DNA of 64,000 nucleotides from Schistocephalus solidus (lineage: Eukaryota > Platyhelminthes > Cestoda > Diphyllobothriidea > Diphyllobothriidae). The translations under genes were made by a program, and so were the position numbers. The notes beneath the pieces were generated by a model. The model searched no databases, was not told where the DNA came from, and was given only the letters and a program-made list of their open reading frames with translations. Numbering within the stretch: the first letter of the stretch is position 1; every line of letters begins with the position of its first letter. Shown in pieces: positions 48,421 through 56,593 of the stretch. The DNA lies in assembly GCA_017591395.1 (NCBI GenBank), contig WEDG01005156.1:1-64000 (forward strand), read 5' to 3'.

Positions 48421-49110
48421 TCACTTCCAGGGTTTGCAGCTCGTGGGTGGTAAAGGTCAACTGGCAGGGGAATAAATGCTGTTCTAGCTCTCGTCGATAT
48501 GTACGAATTTGAGAGTGTTAGTATTGTTTCAAGAATCTGATCATCCTCTTTTCACTAGCAGGTGATATTGAAGGCATGCCTGAAAGACATTCTCCTAAAG
48601 ACAACGGTATAGGAACTTCAACTGGGCGTTGCTCGATGACTCTCCTTTGGCAAAAATCTTCCATCTGCGTGCTGAGTGGAGGGCAGAGCGCGCATAGCAT
48701 GCATCACCACGAGTGAAGATTGGAGGTCAAGATAACTTATCCCATTTATCATCCGCCAAAGAACGCGAAGAAGAAAAAGAGGTGCTACCATAGAGCACCC
48801 TGTATTTGTCAATTTGCCCGATCGTAACAGAGAGAACAACAAACGCGTGGCAAAGTGGTGAATACGGTGGGTTTCAAACCAACAGGTCGTGTCTGACCCC
48901 AAAAAGTCCTGTCCAGATCAGCTGACTCCATGTCCTGTACCTAAAAATGTTAGAAATTTTTTCCTTGATTATTTTCTGGAGTCCATATCTCAGAAACCGC
49001 AAAGAGAACGCTGGGGGACTCGATGAGGAGCAGAACCTCTCGTTACTGTGTCATTAGGTAGCGGAAACATCGGCGAAACACTTGTCAAGGCTTTTTAGCT
49101 AGGACCTATG
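48421..49110. other. no gene recognised
   Basis: May include decayed N-terminal sequence of the minus-strand Penelope remnant, but no motif is secure. Confidence 0.3.
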
Positions 49111-49111
49111 T

Positions 49112-49114
<3 letters not shown>

Positions 49115-49202
<88 letters not shown>
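49115..49202. repeat. (TA)n microsatellite
   Basis: About 44 uninterrupted AT dinucleotides. The Ile-Tyr open frames across it are artefacts. Confidence 0.95.
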
Positions 49203-49204
<2 letters not shown>

Positions 49205-49290
49205 AATGCACCGACAAAAGACAAGGAGACCGGAATGGCCATTTCTGGCTTATTAGCCGTCATCAGCCAGTCATACCCTGCGAGGGGCTC
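49205..49290 (-). repeat. SINE body fragment with intact hammerhead
   Basis: 5'-truncated minus-strand copy of the tRNA-SINE body, from CCGACAAAAGACAAGG to CAGTCATACCC. It carries the best hammerhead sequence of this family (49,228-49,272). Confidence 0.7.
49228..49272 (-). ncRNA. hammerhead ribozyme, type I, SINE-associated
   Basis: 45 nt read on the minus strand. Stem I is GACUGG with CCGGUC (6 pairs, one G-U). The core box is CUGAUGA. Stem II GGCU-AAUA-AGCC has 4 pairs after an unpaired C/A closing position. The GAAA box follows. Stem III AUGG/CCAU is palindromic with no loop, and the cleavage triplet AUU comes just before stem I. All required core nucleotides are present in order. Minimal hammerheads with tiny stem III are known from retroelements, where two copies can form a shared stem III. 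Confidence 0.7.
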
Positions 49291-49366
49291 TAGTCTGAGC
49301 TCCAGGGCACAACGGAACATGCATGTTCCTTAAGCAGATCGGTGAGCCCCACACTATCATATATAT
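49278..49366. repeat. direct repeat X flanking the SINE, copy 1
   Basis: CTGCGAGGGGCTCTAGTCTG, AGCTCCAGGGCACAACGG, AACATGCATGTTCCTTAAGC, then CACACTATCATATAT. Repeated at 49,572-49,660, each time leading into a (TA)n run. It contains the palindrome GAACATGCATGTTC. Confidence 0.8.
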
Positions 49367-49378
49367 ATATATATATAT
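49356..49378. repeat. (TA)n microsatellite
   Basis: Short run immediately before the SINE head. Confidence 0.9.
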
Positions 49379-49540
49379 GGTGGCCCGTTGCTCAATGGTA
49401 GAGCGTTCGACTCAAATACCAAAGGTCACGGGTTCGAATCCCAGGTGTGCCACACTTGGGATTGGGTATGACTGGCTGATGACGGCTAATAAGCAAGAAA
49501 TGGCCATTCCGGTCTCCCTTATCTTTGTCGGTTCCACCTT
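49379..49540 (+). mobile_element. tRNA-derived SINE with hammerhead ribozyme
   Basis: The tRNA-like head runs 49,379-49,452: acceptor-like GTGGCCC with GTGCCAC (6 of 7 pairs), D arm GCTC-AATGGTA-GAGC, and a perfect B box GGGTTCGAATCCC at 49,429-49,441. The anticodon stem is poor, so it is not a functional tRNA. The body follows at once: CTTGGGATTGGGTATGACTG, hammerhead at 49,470-49,514, and CCCTTATCTTTGTCGG at the end. Other copies at 29.7, 31.6, 31.9, 35.2, 43.2, 44.1 and 49.2 kb show it is a family. The organisation resembles schistosome SmAlpha (pol III boxes plus hammerhead). Confidence 0.8.
49470..49514 (+). ncRNA. hammerhead ribozyme, type I, SINE-associated
   Basis: Stem I GACUGG (49,470-49,475) with CCGGUC (49,509-49,514); core CUGAUGA 49,476-49,482; stem II GGCU/AGCA with one lost pair; GAAA 49,497-49,500; palindromic stem III AUGG/CCAU; predicted cleavage after U49,508. 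Same fold as the copy at 49,228-49,272. Confidence 0.65.
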
Positions 49541-49571
49541 ATCAACATATGCTACACGTCGCTATGCGACC

Positions 49572-49654
49572 ACCTGCGAGGGCTCTAGTCTGAGCTCCAG
49601 GGCACAACGGAACATACATGTTCCTTAAGCAGATCGGGGGAGCGCCACACTATC

Positions 49655-49660
<6 letters not shown>
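49572..49660. repeat. direct repeat X flanking the SINE, copy 2
   Basis: Second copy of the 49,278-49,366 sequence, with small differences (ACATACATG for ACATGCATG, GGGGGAGCGCC for GGTGAGCCCC). Confidence 0.8.

Positions 49661-49730
<70 letters not shown>
49655..49730. repeat. (TA)n microsatellite
   Basis: TA run with one GT interruption; it abuts directly on the end of the inverted Penelope fragment. Confidence 0.95.
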
Positions 49731-49732
<2 letters not shown>

Positions 49733-50328
49733 TGCATTCCGAGATGATAAATGAAGAAAGAAGGCTCGTCGGAAAATCGAGGTTTACTCGTGAATTTTCA
49801 AGCTGGTTACACCAACCCGTCGTCAGACGAAATGAGAAGTGAGAGTTGGGATTGTCACGCTGGAGGGTTGAGGGCAGAGAGGTTGCATCGACAGACTGAC
49901 GCCATGGGGGGTTTGGGGGCCGTGAATCCTGTTACGATAGCTGTCGCATGTAAGGGGAGGGGTGCTAGAGTTTTGATAGCAAGTCACGTGGCGGGAGATG
50001 CAGAGCCAGCGAGGTTACACTTGGCTGGGCACAGATAAGCAGTTGTTGATTTTAAAGGTGGGCGCAAGTCAGTGAACCGTGCACGCAGACCTTCGTAATG
50101 CGCATCCAGATCGACGTGGCGGTTGATACTGTTTGTGCCGGAGCGCCAAGCTTCGAGGAATTCGCGTGCCTGTTTGGTGCTAGCCATGGCGACCGCTTCA
50201 GTTCCCTCCCAATTGAAGCGGTGGTCGCAATCAACGGCATGCGCAAACACGAGAGACAAAGGGATCGCGTCGGCGGATGGCCAGTTTGTGTTCATTTATG
50301 CGGGTCCCGAGTCGTCGGCCTGTATGGC
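49733..50328 (-). mobile_element. inverted Penelope-like fragment (endonuclease C-terminus and 3' noncoding)
   Basis: Reverse complement of the 3' part of an array unit, comparable with 54,200-54,800. The minus-strand frame 49,984-50,295 contains SLVFAHAVDCDHRFNWEGTE and the end of the GIY-YIG domain. It then continues through the 3' noncoding part and hammerhead to the terminal GGAATGCATAC, where the TA microsatellite begins. Its inner edge (about 50,328) falls within the GHTGRR region. It is head-to-head with the array, separated by about 300 bp of unrelated DNA. Confidence 0.9.
49787..49831 (-). ncRNA. hammerhead ribozyme in inverted Penelope fragment
   Basis: Same 45-nt sequence as in the array units (see 52,034-52,078), on the minus strand. 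Confidence 0.6.
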
Positions 50329-50627
50329 TGGAAGCCACTGTATGTCTCCTTCAGTTATCAGGAAATGGAGAACAAGGCTATTTTGTAGCTTACAAAATAT
50401 TTCGTTGAGAGATGGAGTTTACATGGTCAACCAGCATTATTTACCCCTGGTCGCTAATTCTGACTGGTCTGAGATGAAATCTACTATTTCCTTACATACT
50501 CCAGTTGAGACAGTATATTATGGACAAAATTAATAAAATGACTCATAGTGCTAAAAAATCCTAATTCGCGATCCGCTTTCTAGTTCCTTTCAGTGGGACT
50601 GACCTAATCCCGTTGAGTGCTCCGACA
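50329..50627. other. spacer between inverted fragment and array
   Basis: About 300 bp with no similarity to the Penelope unit that I can see and no coding signal. Either host DNA present at the original insertion or filler from a rearrangement. Confidence 0.5.
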
Positions 50628-50628
50628 G

Positions 50629-51261
50629 CGGGTTGCTCTTTTTTCCTCAATACCACATAACCTGGCAATTGAGAGCGTAGCTCGACGTCTAGAAGAAACG
50701 CCAATAGACATTCCAACGCAGCACGTTTTAGACATGCTCTGGCTCTGCCTTAAGAATTATTGTCAATTCGACGGTAAGCATTACCAACAGGTCAAGGGTA
50801 CTCCAATGGGTTCACCGATATCGGGGCTACTTGCCGAGCTAGTCTTACAACGTCTAGAAGAAGCTGTGATTCAAAACCTCAGGCCGAAAATGTGGCTTCG
50901 CTACGTAGATGATACCTTCGTGGTCATTAACAACTGCGAAGTGGAACGGCTGCATGAAAGTCTTAATGGTGTCTTCCCTGCTATACAATTCACCCGCGAA
51001 GGAGCAACAGGCGACATCCTCCCGTTTCTCGACGTCACGGTGCAAAGATTGAGTGATGGCAAGCTCGCAACCAGCGTCCACAGAAAAGACTCAAATGCCG
51101 AAATAATCCTGAACTATGGGAGCAATCATCCTGCTGCCCACAAACGAAGCTGCGTTCGAGCTCTTTTTCACCGCGCCTTCCGGTACTGTAACGGCGAGTA
51201 TCTACTTAAAAAGAACTTGCCTATTTATACAAACTATTCCGATCTAACTGATATCCAATGA
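50629..51261 (+). CDS. Penelope-like RT, C-terminal two-thirds (unit 1)
   Basis: Reverse transcriptase palm and thumb: ALFSSIPHNLAIESVARRLE after motif A, QVKGTPMGSPISGLLAEL (motif B), WLRYVDDTFVVI (motif C, catalytic Asp pair), ILPFLDVTVQRL. Ends DIQ-TGA, the stop overlapping the next ATG (ATGA). The natural continuation into the endonuclease is in the other frame (KLFRSNGYPMSF), so the stop results from a one-base shift at the A5 run near 51,207. Confidence 0.88.
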   Translation, partial: RVALFSSIPHNLAIESVARRLEETPIDIPTQHVLDMLWLCLKNYCQFDGKHYQQVKGTPMGSPISGLLAELVLQRLEEAVIQNLRPKMWLRYVDDTFVVINNCEVERLHESLNGVFPAIQFTREGATGDILPFLDVTVQRLSDGKLATSVHRKDSNAEIILNYGSNHPAAHKRSCVRALFHRAFRYCNGEYLLKKNLPIYTNYSDLTDIQ

Positions 51262-51812
51262 GCTTCGTGAAAAACTGTCTCCGAAGTCACAGGCAACCAC
51301 AATATCAGAGCTCTAATGGAGAAGTAGTACCGAGGAAATTCGTTTCATTGCCATACATGCAGGGCATTTCGGAAACGATCGCCCGACAACTAGACCGATT
51401 TGGTATCTGCATCGCTCACAAGCCAGCGTCCTCCCTGCGGGCAGCACTATCACGTGTTAAAGATCCCGTACCCAAAGAGCAACAAACCAATGTTATTTAC
51501 CGCATTCCATGTGCGAATTGCTCTTGCGCTTACGTAGTCCATTCAGGCCGACGACTCTGGACTCGCATAAATGAACACAAACTGGCCATCCGCCGACGCG
51601 ATCCCTTGTCTCTCGTGTTTGCGCACGCCGTTGATTGCGACCACCGCTTCAATTGGGAGGGAACGGAAGTGGTCGCCATGGCTAGCACCAAACAGGCACG
51701 CGAATTCCTCGAAGCTTGGCACTCCGGCACAAACAGTATCAACCGCCACGTCGATCTGGATGCGCATTACGAAGGTCTGCGTGCACGGTCCACTGACTTG
51801 CGCCCACCTTAA
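51258..51812 (+). CDS. Penelope-like GIY-YIG endonuclease domain (unit 1)
   Basis: 184 codons. KFVSLPYMQGISETIARQLD and NVIYRIPCANCSCAYV (CxxC) lead into the core. The core reads YVVHSGRRLWTRINEH, where the other units have YVGHTGRRLGTRINEH. Loss of two Gly and the Thr of the core probably weakens the nuclease. C-terminal hallmark CDHRFNWEGTEVVAMAST is intact. Confidence 0.85.
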   Translation: MSFVKNCLRSHRQPQYQSSNGEVVPRKFVSLPYMQGISETIARQLDRFGICIAHKPASSLRAALSRVKDPVPKEQQTNVIYRIPCANCSCAYVVHSGRRLWTRINEHKLAIRRRDPLSLVFAHAVDCDHRFNWEGTEVVAMASTKQAREFLEAWHSGTNSINRHVDLDAHYEGLRARSTDLRPP

Positions 51813-52033
51813 AATCAACAACTGCTTATCCGTGCCCAGCCAAGTGTATCCTCGCTGACTCTGCATCTCCCGCCACTTGACTTGCTATCATAACTCTAGC
51901 ACCCCTCCCCTTACATGCGACAGCTATCGTAACAGGATTCACGGCCCCCAAACCCCCCATGGCGTCAGTCTGTCGATGTAACCTCTCGGCCCCTAAACCC
52001 TCCAGCGTGACAATCCCAACTCTTACTTCTCAT

Positions 52034-52078
52034 TTCGTCTGACGACGGGTTGGTGTAACCAGCTTGAAAATTCACGAG
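52034..52078 (+). ncRNA. hammerhead ribozyme, type I, Penelope-associated (end of unit 1)
   Basis: 45 nt in the noncoding part before the next unit. Stem I UUCGU with ACGAG (4 Watson-Crick pairs plus U-G). Core CUGACGA at 52,039-52,045. One unpaired C, then stem II GGGUUGG-UGUAA-CCAGCUU (7 pairs including three G-U). GAAA at 52,066-52,069. Stem III reduced to AAUU, cleavage triplet UUC, predicted cut after C52,073. Penelope elements of many animals carry minimal hammerheads of this shape. The identical motif recurs in every unit. Confidence 0.65.
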
Positions 52079-52254
52079 TAAACCTCGATTTTCCGACGAG
52101 CCTTCTTTCTTCATTTATCATCTCGGAATGCATACTACCTCAACTATTCAACATATTTTTGGGCGTCAAACGCTTATTCTAACCAGACGTTGGGAGAAGT
52201 TCTCGCAGAGGGAGGCGACAACGCTTGAACAACTGAGTTTTCTCCATCGCTGTC

Positions 52255-53258
52255 GTGATCATGGCATCCTTCCAAAGTCTCTTCGCTTTAAACCCACACT
52301 GCCCAATGAGGCTGGGAGATTGCTCGCTCGCAAAATACGGATTTCGTGTTCTGAGTGCGATTATATCTGACGTCCACAATCGTCTTCGTCGATTTGAAGC
52401 AATTATCTCTGACCTTAGGTTCCGGTGCGTTTCATCCCTACATGTAGATATTTTCGAAAACGTACAGCAGCGCGTAAATGCCACCACTAAGGATGCTCAT
52501 ATGAACAAGCGAACCGATCTTCAAGGGAAGCTCCAAGCTCATCTCCGTCCCTTCAACGACAGTACTATGTCTACAAGAGTTGTGAACCTTTCGAAAAGGA
52601 GTCTCACCCCCGCCGAAACAAGCCTGCTGTCGAAAGGCATAAGGTTTAGTCATACCGATGCTGCACCTACGAGCTTCTTAGCCGGCCTTGAATCCCTCCT
52701 ACTAACCTCATCCATCCCTGAGGACATGCGTGCTGATATACGCAGCTGTGCTACTGGCCTCCTCCGAAAAAGAAAACCTCAGAAAACCTTGTCAATGGAA
52801 GAAGATAAGGGATTACGCTCCCTTAGGTCGGACGACAGTATCGTCGTTGTAGCTGCTGACAAAGGTGGTGCTACCGTCATCATGGACAAGATTGACTATG
52901 TCAATAAGGCCAATCAAGCTTTTCATGACAGGGAGGCCTACATCCCCGTTGCTGAGGATCCAACGAAAAACAGGCTGCATCCGTAAAGAAGAAGGTGAAT
53001 GAGCTCACTAGAATGAAACTCATAAGCCCCGCGGACGCTACATTTCTAACTCTCAATGATCCGCGCATCGCACGTGCCTATGGTCTTCCAAAGATTCACA
53101 AAGCGGACGCACCCTTGAGGATCATAGTGCCACTCATTGGATCGCCTACTTATAACCTTGCCAAATGGTTATACAAACGCCTAAAGCACCTTAGTAATGG
53201 TTCACAGTACAGCATCAGCAACTCGCATGCTTTTTCTTCAAAGAATTCAAGGCCTTAA
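52255..53258 (+). pseudogene. Penelope-like RT N-terminal part (unit 2)
   Basis: Contains SKGIRFSHTDAAPTSFLAGL, the fingers motif VAADKGGATVIMDKIDYVN, and after a frame break ARAYGLPKIHKADAPLR and VPLIGSPTYNLAKWLYKRL, all standard N-terminal motifs of Penelope RTs. Confidence 0.85.
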
Positions 53259-53269
53259 TGTAAGTCCTG

Positions 53270-53926
53270 ATGAATGCATTCTATCGTTTGATGTGGTTGC
53301 TCTTTTTTTCCTCAATACCACATAACCTGGCAATTGAGAGTGTAGCTCGACGTCTAGAAGAAACGCCAATAGACATTCCCACGCAGCACGTTTTAGACAT
53401 GCTCTGGCTCTGCCTTAAGAATTATTGTCAATTCGACGGTAAGCATTACCAACAGGTCAAGGGTACTCCAATGGGCTCACCGATATCGGGGCTACTTGCC
53501 GAGCTAGTCTTACAACGTCTAGAAGAAGCTGTGATTCAAAACCTCAGGCCGAAAATGTGGCTTCGCTACGTAGATGATACCTTCGTGGTCATTAACAACT
53601 GCGAAGTGGAACGGCTGCATGAAAGTCTTAATGGTGTCTTCCCTGCTATACAATTCACCCGCGAAGGAGCAACAGGCGACATCCTCCCGTTTCTCGACGT
53701 CACGGTGCAAAGATTGAGTGATGGCAAGCTCGCAACCAGCGTCCACAGAAAAGACTCAAATGCCGAAATAATCCTGAACTATGGGAGCAATCATCCTGCT
53801 GCCCACAAACGAAGCTGCGTTCGAGCTCTTTTTCACCGCGCCTTCCGGTACTGTAACGGCGAGTATCTACTTAAAAAGAACTTGCCTATTTATACAAACT
53901 ATTCCGATCTAACTGATATCCAATGA
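53270..53926 (+). CDS. Penelope-like RT palm (unit 2)
   Basis: Same motifs as unit 1 (GTPMGSPIS, YVDDTFVV, FLDVTVQRL). The apparent start MNAFYRLMW is an artefact of the shifted frame: in the true frame this DNA reads ECILSFDVVALFSSIP (motif A with catalytic Asp). Confidence 0.88.
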   Translation: MNAFYRLMWLLFFSSIPHNLAIESVARRLEETPIDIPTQHVLDMLWLCLKNYCQFDGKHYQQVKGTPMGSPISGLLAELVLQRLEEAVIQNLRPKMWLRYVDDTFVVINNCEVERLHESLNGVFPAIQFTREGATGDILPFLDVTVQRLSDGKLATSVHRKDSNAEIILNYGSNHPAAHKRSCVRALFHRAFRYCNGEYLLKKNLPIYTNYSDLTDIQ

Positions 53927-54477
53927 GCTTCGTGAAAAACTGTCTCCGAAGTCACAGGCAACCACAATATCAGAGCTCTAATGGAGAAGTAGTACCGAGG
54001 AAATTCGTTTCATTGCCATACATGCAGGGCATTTCGGAAACGATCGCCCGACAACTAGACCGATTTGGTATCTGCATCGCTCACAAGCCAGCGTCCTCCC
54101 TGCGGGCAGCACTATCACGTGTTAAAGATCCCGTACCCAAAGAGCAACAAACCAATGTTATTTACCGCATTCCATGTGCGAATTGCTCTTGCGCTTATGT
54201 AGGCCATACAGGCCGACGACTCGGGACCCGCATAAATGAACACAAACTGGCCATCCGCCGACGCGATCCCTTGTCTCTCGTGTTTGCGCACGCCGTTGAT
54301 TGCGACCACCGCTTCAATTGGGAGGGAACGGAAGTGGTCGCCATGGCTAGCACCAAACAGGCACGCGAATTCCTCGAAGCTTGGCACTCCGGCACAAACA
54401 GTATCAACCGCCACGTCGATCTGGATGCGCATTACGAAGGTCTGCGTGCACGGTCCACTGACTTGCGCCCACCTTAA
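53923..54477 (+). CDS. GIY-YIG endonuclease domain (unit 2)
   Basis: 184 codons with intact core YVGHTGRRLGTRINEH after IPCANCSCA, and FNWEGTEVVAMAST near the end. Penelope elements use this domain for target-site nicking. Its ATG overlaps the RT stop. Confidence 0.88.
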   Translation: MSFVKNCLRSHRQPQYQSSNGEVVPRKFVSLPYMQGISETIARQLDRFGICIAHKPASSLRAALSRVKDPVPKEQQTNVIYRIPCANCSCAYVGHTGRRLGTRINEHKLAIRRRDPLSLVFAHAVDCDHRFNWEGTEVVAMASTKQAREFLEAWHSGTNSINRHVDLDAHYEGLRARSTDLRPP

Positions 54478-54699
54478 AATCAACATTTGCTTATCCGTGC
54501 CCAGCCAAGTGTATCCTCGCTGACTCTGCATCTCCCGCCACTTGACTTGCTATCATACCTCTAGCACCCCTACCCTTACATGCGACAGCTATCGTAACAG
54601 GATTCACGGCCTCCCAAACCCCCCATGGCGTCAGTCTGTCGATGTAACCTCTCTGCCCCTAAACCCTCCAGCGTGACAATCCCAACTCTTACTTCTCAT

Positions 54700-54744
54700 T
54701 TCGTCTGACGACGGGTTGGTGTAACCAGCTTGAAAATTCACGAG
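54700..54744 (+). ncRNA. hammerhead ribozyme, Penelope-associated (end of unit 2)
   Basis: Identical in sequence to 52,034-52,078. Confidence 0.65.
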
Positions 54745-54985
54745 TAAACCTCGATTTTCCGACGAGCCTTCTTTCTTCATTTATCATCTCGGAATGCATA
54801 CTACCTCAACTATTCAACATATTTTTGGGCGTCAAACGCTTATTCTAACCAGGCGTTGAGAGAAGTTCTCGCAGAGGGAGGCGACAACGCTTGAACAACT
54901 GAGTTTTCTCCATCGCTGTCGTGATCATGGCATCCTTCCAAAGTCTCTTCGCTTTAAACCCACACTGCCCAATGAGGCTGGGAGA

Positions 54986-55925
54986 TTGCTCGCTCGCAAA
55001 TACGGATTTCATGTTCTGAGTGCGATTATATCTGACGTCCACAATCGTCTTCGTCGATTTGAAGCAATTATCTCTGACCTTAGGTCCCGGTGCGTTTCAT
55101 CCATACCTGAAGATATTTTCGAAAACGTACTGCAGCGCATAAATGCCACCACCAAGGATGCTCGTATGAAGAAGCGAGCCGATCTTCAAGACAAGCTCCA
55201 ATCTCTTCTCCATCCCATCAACGACAGTACTATGTCTTCAAGAGTTGTGAGCCTTTCGAAAAGGAGTCTCACCCCCGCCGAAACAAGCCTGCTGTCGAAA
55301 GGCATAAGGTTTAGTCATACCGATGCTGCACCTACGAGCTTCTTAGCCGGCCTTGAATCCCTCCTACTAACCTCATCCATCCCTGAGGACATGCGTGCTG
55401 ATATACGCAGCTGTGCTACTGGCCTCCTCCGAAAAAGAAAACCTCAGAAAACCTTGTCAATGGAAGAAGATAAGGGATTACGCTCCCTTAGGTCGGACGA
55501 CAGTATCGTCGTTGTAGCTGCTGACAAAGGTGGTGCTACCGTCATCATGGACAAGATTGACTATGTCAATAAGGCCAATCAAGCTTTTTCATGACAGGGA
55601 GGCCTACATCCCCGTTGCTGAGGATCCAACGAAAAAACAGGCTGCATCCGTAAAGAAGAAGGTGAATGAGCTCACTAGAATGAAACTCATAAGCCCCGCG
55701 GACGCTACATTTCTAACTCTCAATGATCCGCGCATCGCACGTGCCTATGGTCTTCCAAAGATTCACAAAGCGGACGCACCATTGAGGATCATAGTGCCAC
55801 TCATTGGATCGCCTACTTATAACCTTGCCAAATGGTTATACAAACGCCTAAAGCACCTTAGTAATGGTTCACAGTACAGCATCAGCAACTCGCATGCTTT
55901 TTCTTCAAAGAATTCAAGGCCTTAA
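54986..55925 (+). pseudogene. Penelope-like RT N-terminal part (unit 3)
   Basis: Carries ADKGGATVIMDKIDYVN, then, after the extra T, KKQAASVKKKVNELTRMKLI, YGLPKIHKADAPLR and SPTYNLAKWLYKRL in one frame. GAAAAAACAGG here restores the frame that is broken in units 2 and 5. Confidence 0.85.
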
Positions 55926-55936
55926 TGTAAGTCCTG

Positions 55937-56593
55937 ATGAATGCATTCTATCGTTTGATGTGGTTGCTCTTTTTTTCCTCAATACCACATAACCTGGCAA
56001 TTGAGAGTGTAGCTCGACGTCTAGAAGAAACGCCAATAGACATTCCAACGCAGCACGTTTTAGACATGCTCTGGCTCTGCCTTAAGAATTATTGTCAATT
56101 CGACGGTAAGCATTACCAACAGGTCAAGGGTACTCCAATGGGCTCACCGATATCGGGGCTACTTGCCGAGCTAGTCTTACAACGTCTAGAAGAAGCTGTG
56201 ATTCAAAACCTCAGGCCGAAAATGTGGCTTCGCTACGTAGATGATACCTTCGTGGTCATTAACAACTGCGAAGTGGAACGGCTGCATGAAAGTCTTAATG
56301 GTGTCTTCCCTGCTATACAATTCACCCGCGAAGGAGCAACAGGCGACATCCTCCCGTTTCTCGACGTCATGGTGCAAAGATTGAGTGATGGCCAGCTCGC
56401 AACCAGCGTCCACAGAAAAGACTCAAATGCCGAAATAATCCTGAACTATGGGAGCAATCATCCTGCTGCCCACAAACGAAGCTGCGTTCGAGCTCTTTTT
56501 CACCGCGCCTCCCGGTACTGTAACAGCGAGTATCTACTTAAAAAGAACTTGCCTATTTATACAAACTATTCCGATCTAACGGATATCCGATGA
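55937..56593 (+). CDS. Penelope-like RT palm (unit 3)
   Basis: GTPMGSPIS, YVDDTFVV and FLDVMVQRLSDGQLATS. The subtype differences (DVM, GQL, HRASRYCNSE) are shared with units 4 and 5 and distinguish them from units 1 and 2. Confidence 0.88.
   Translation: MNAFYRLMWLLFFSSIPHNLAIESVARRLEETPIDIPTQHVLDMLWLCLKNYCQFDGKHYQQVKGTPMGSPISGLLAELVLQRLEEAVIQNLRPKMWLRYVDDTFVVINNCEVERLHESLNGVFPAIQFTREGATGDILPFLDVMVQRLSDGQLATSVHRKDSNAEIILNYGSNHPAAHKRSCVRALFHRASRYCNSEYLLKKNLPIYTNYSDLTDIR

Larger units (their letters stand above)
50628..52127 (+). mobile_element. Penelope-like element, array unit 1 (5'-truncated)
   Basis: Begins within the RT at GGTTGCTCTTTTTTCC and continues to the junction ATG at 52,128. 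RT and endonuclease frames are 50,629-51,261 and 51,258-51,812. 5' truncation of the first unit in a tandem array is typical for Penelope elements. This unit has the most diverged endonuclease core. Confidence 0.93.
52128..54793 (+). mobile_element. Penelope-like element, array unit 2
   Basis: Complete unit of 2666 bp. Frames in order: 52,128-52,370 (N-terminus), about 52,335-52,986, 52,995-53,258 (pre-motif A), 53,270-53,926 (RT), 53,923-54,477 (endonuclease). Breaks: an extra A in GCAAAATACGG, a shift at GAAAAACAGG, a shift in the T run of CATGCTTTTTCTTC, and a T7 run before the palm. All are homopolymer-length changes. Confidence 0.93.

Noticed and set aside
49099..49320. Open frames with long Ile-Tyr runs
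   Set aside because: Translations of the (TA)n microsatellites.
49379..49452. Functional tRNA with CAA anticodon
   Set aside because: The anticodon stem is broken, there is no long variable arm as tRNA-Leu needs, and the sequence continues into the SINE body.
53519..53746. 75-codon minus-strand frame in every unit
   Set aside because: Shadow of the RT palm on the opposite strand.
54115..54531. 138-codon minus-strand frame repeated in units 2 to 5 (also 56,781, 59,443, 62,108)
   Set aside because: It is the reverse of the endonuclease reading frame and is conserved only because the units are near-identical. It has no recognisable motif.
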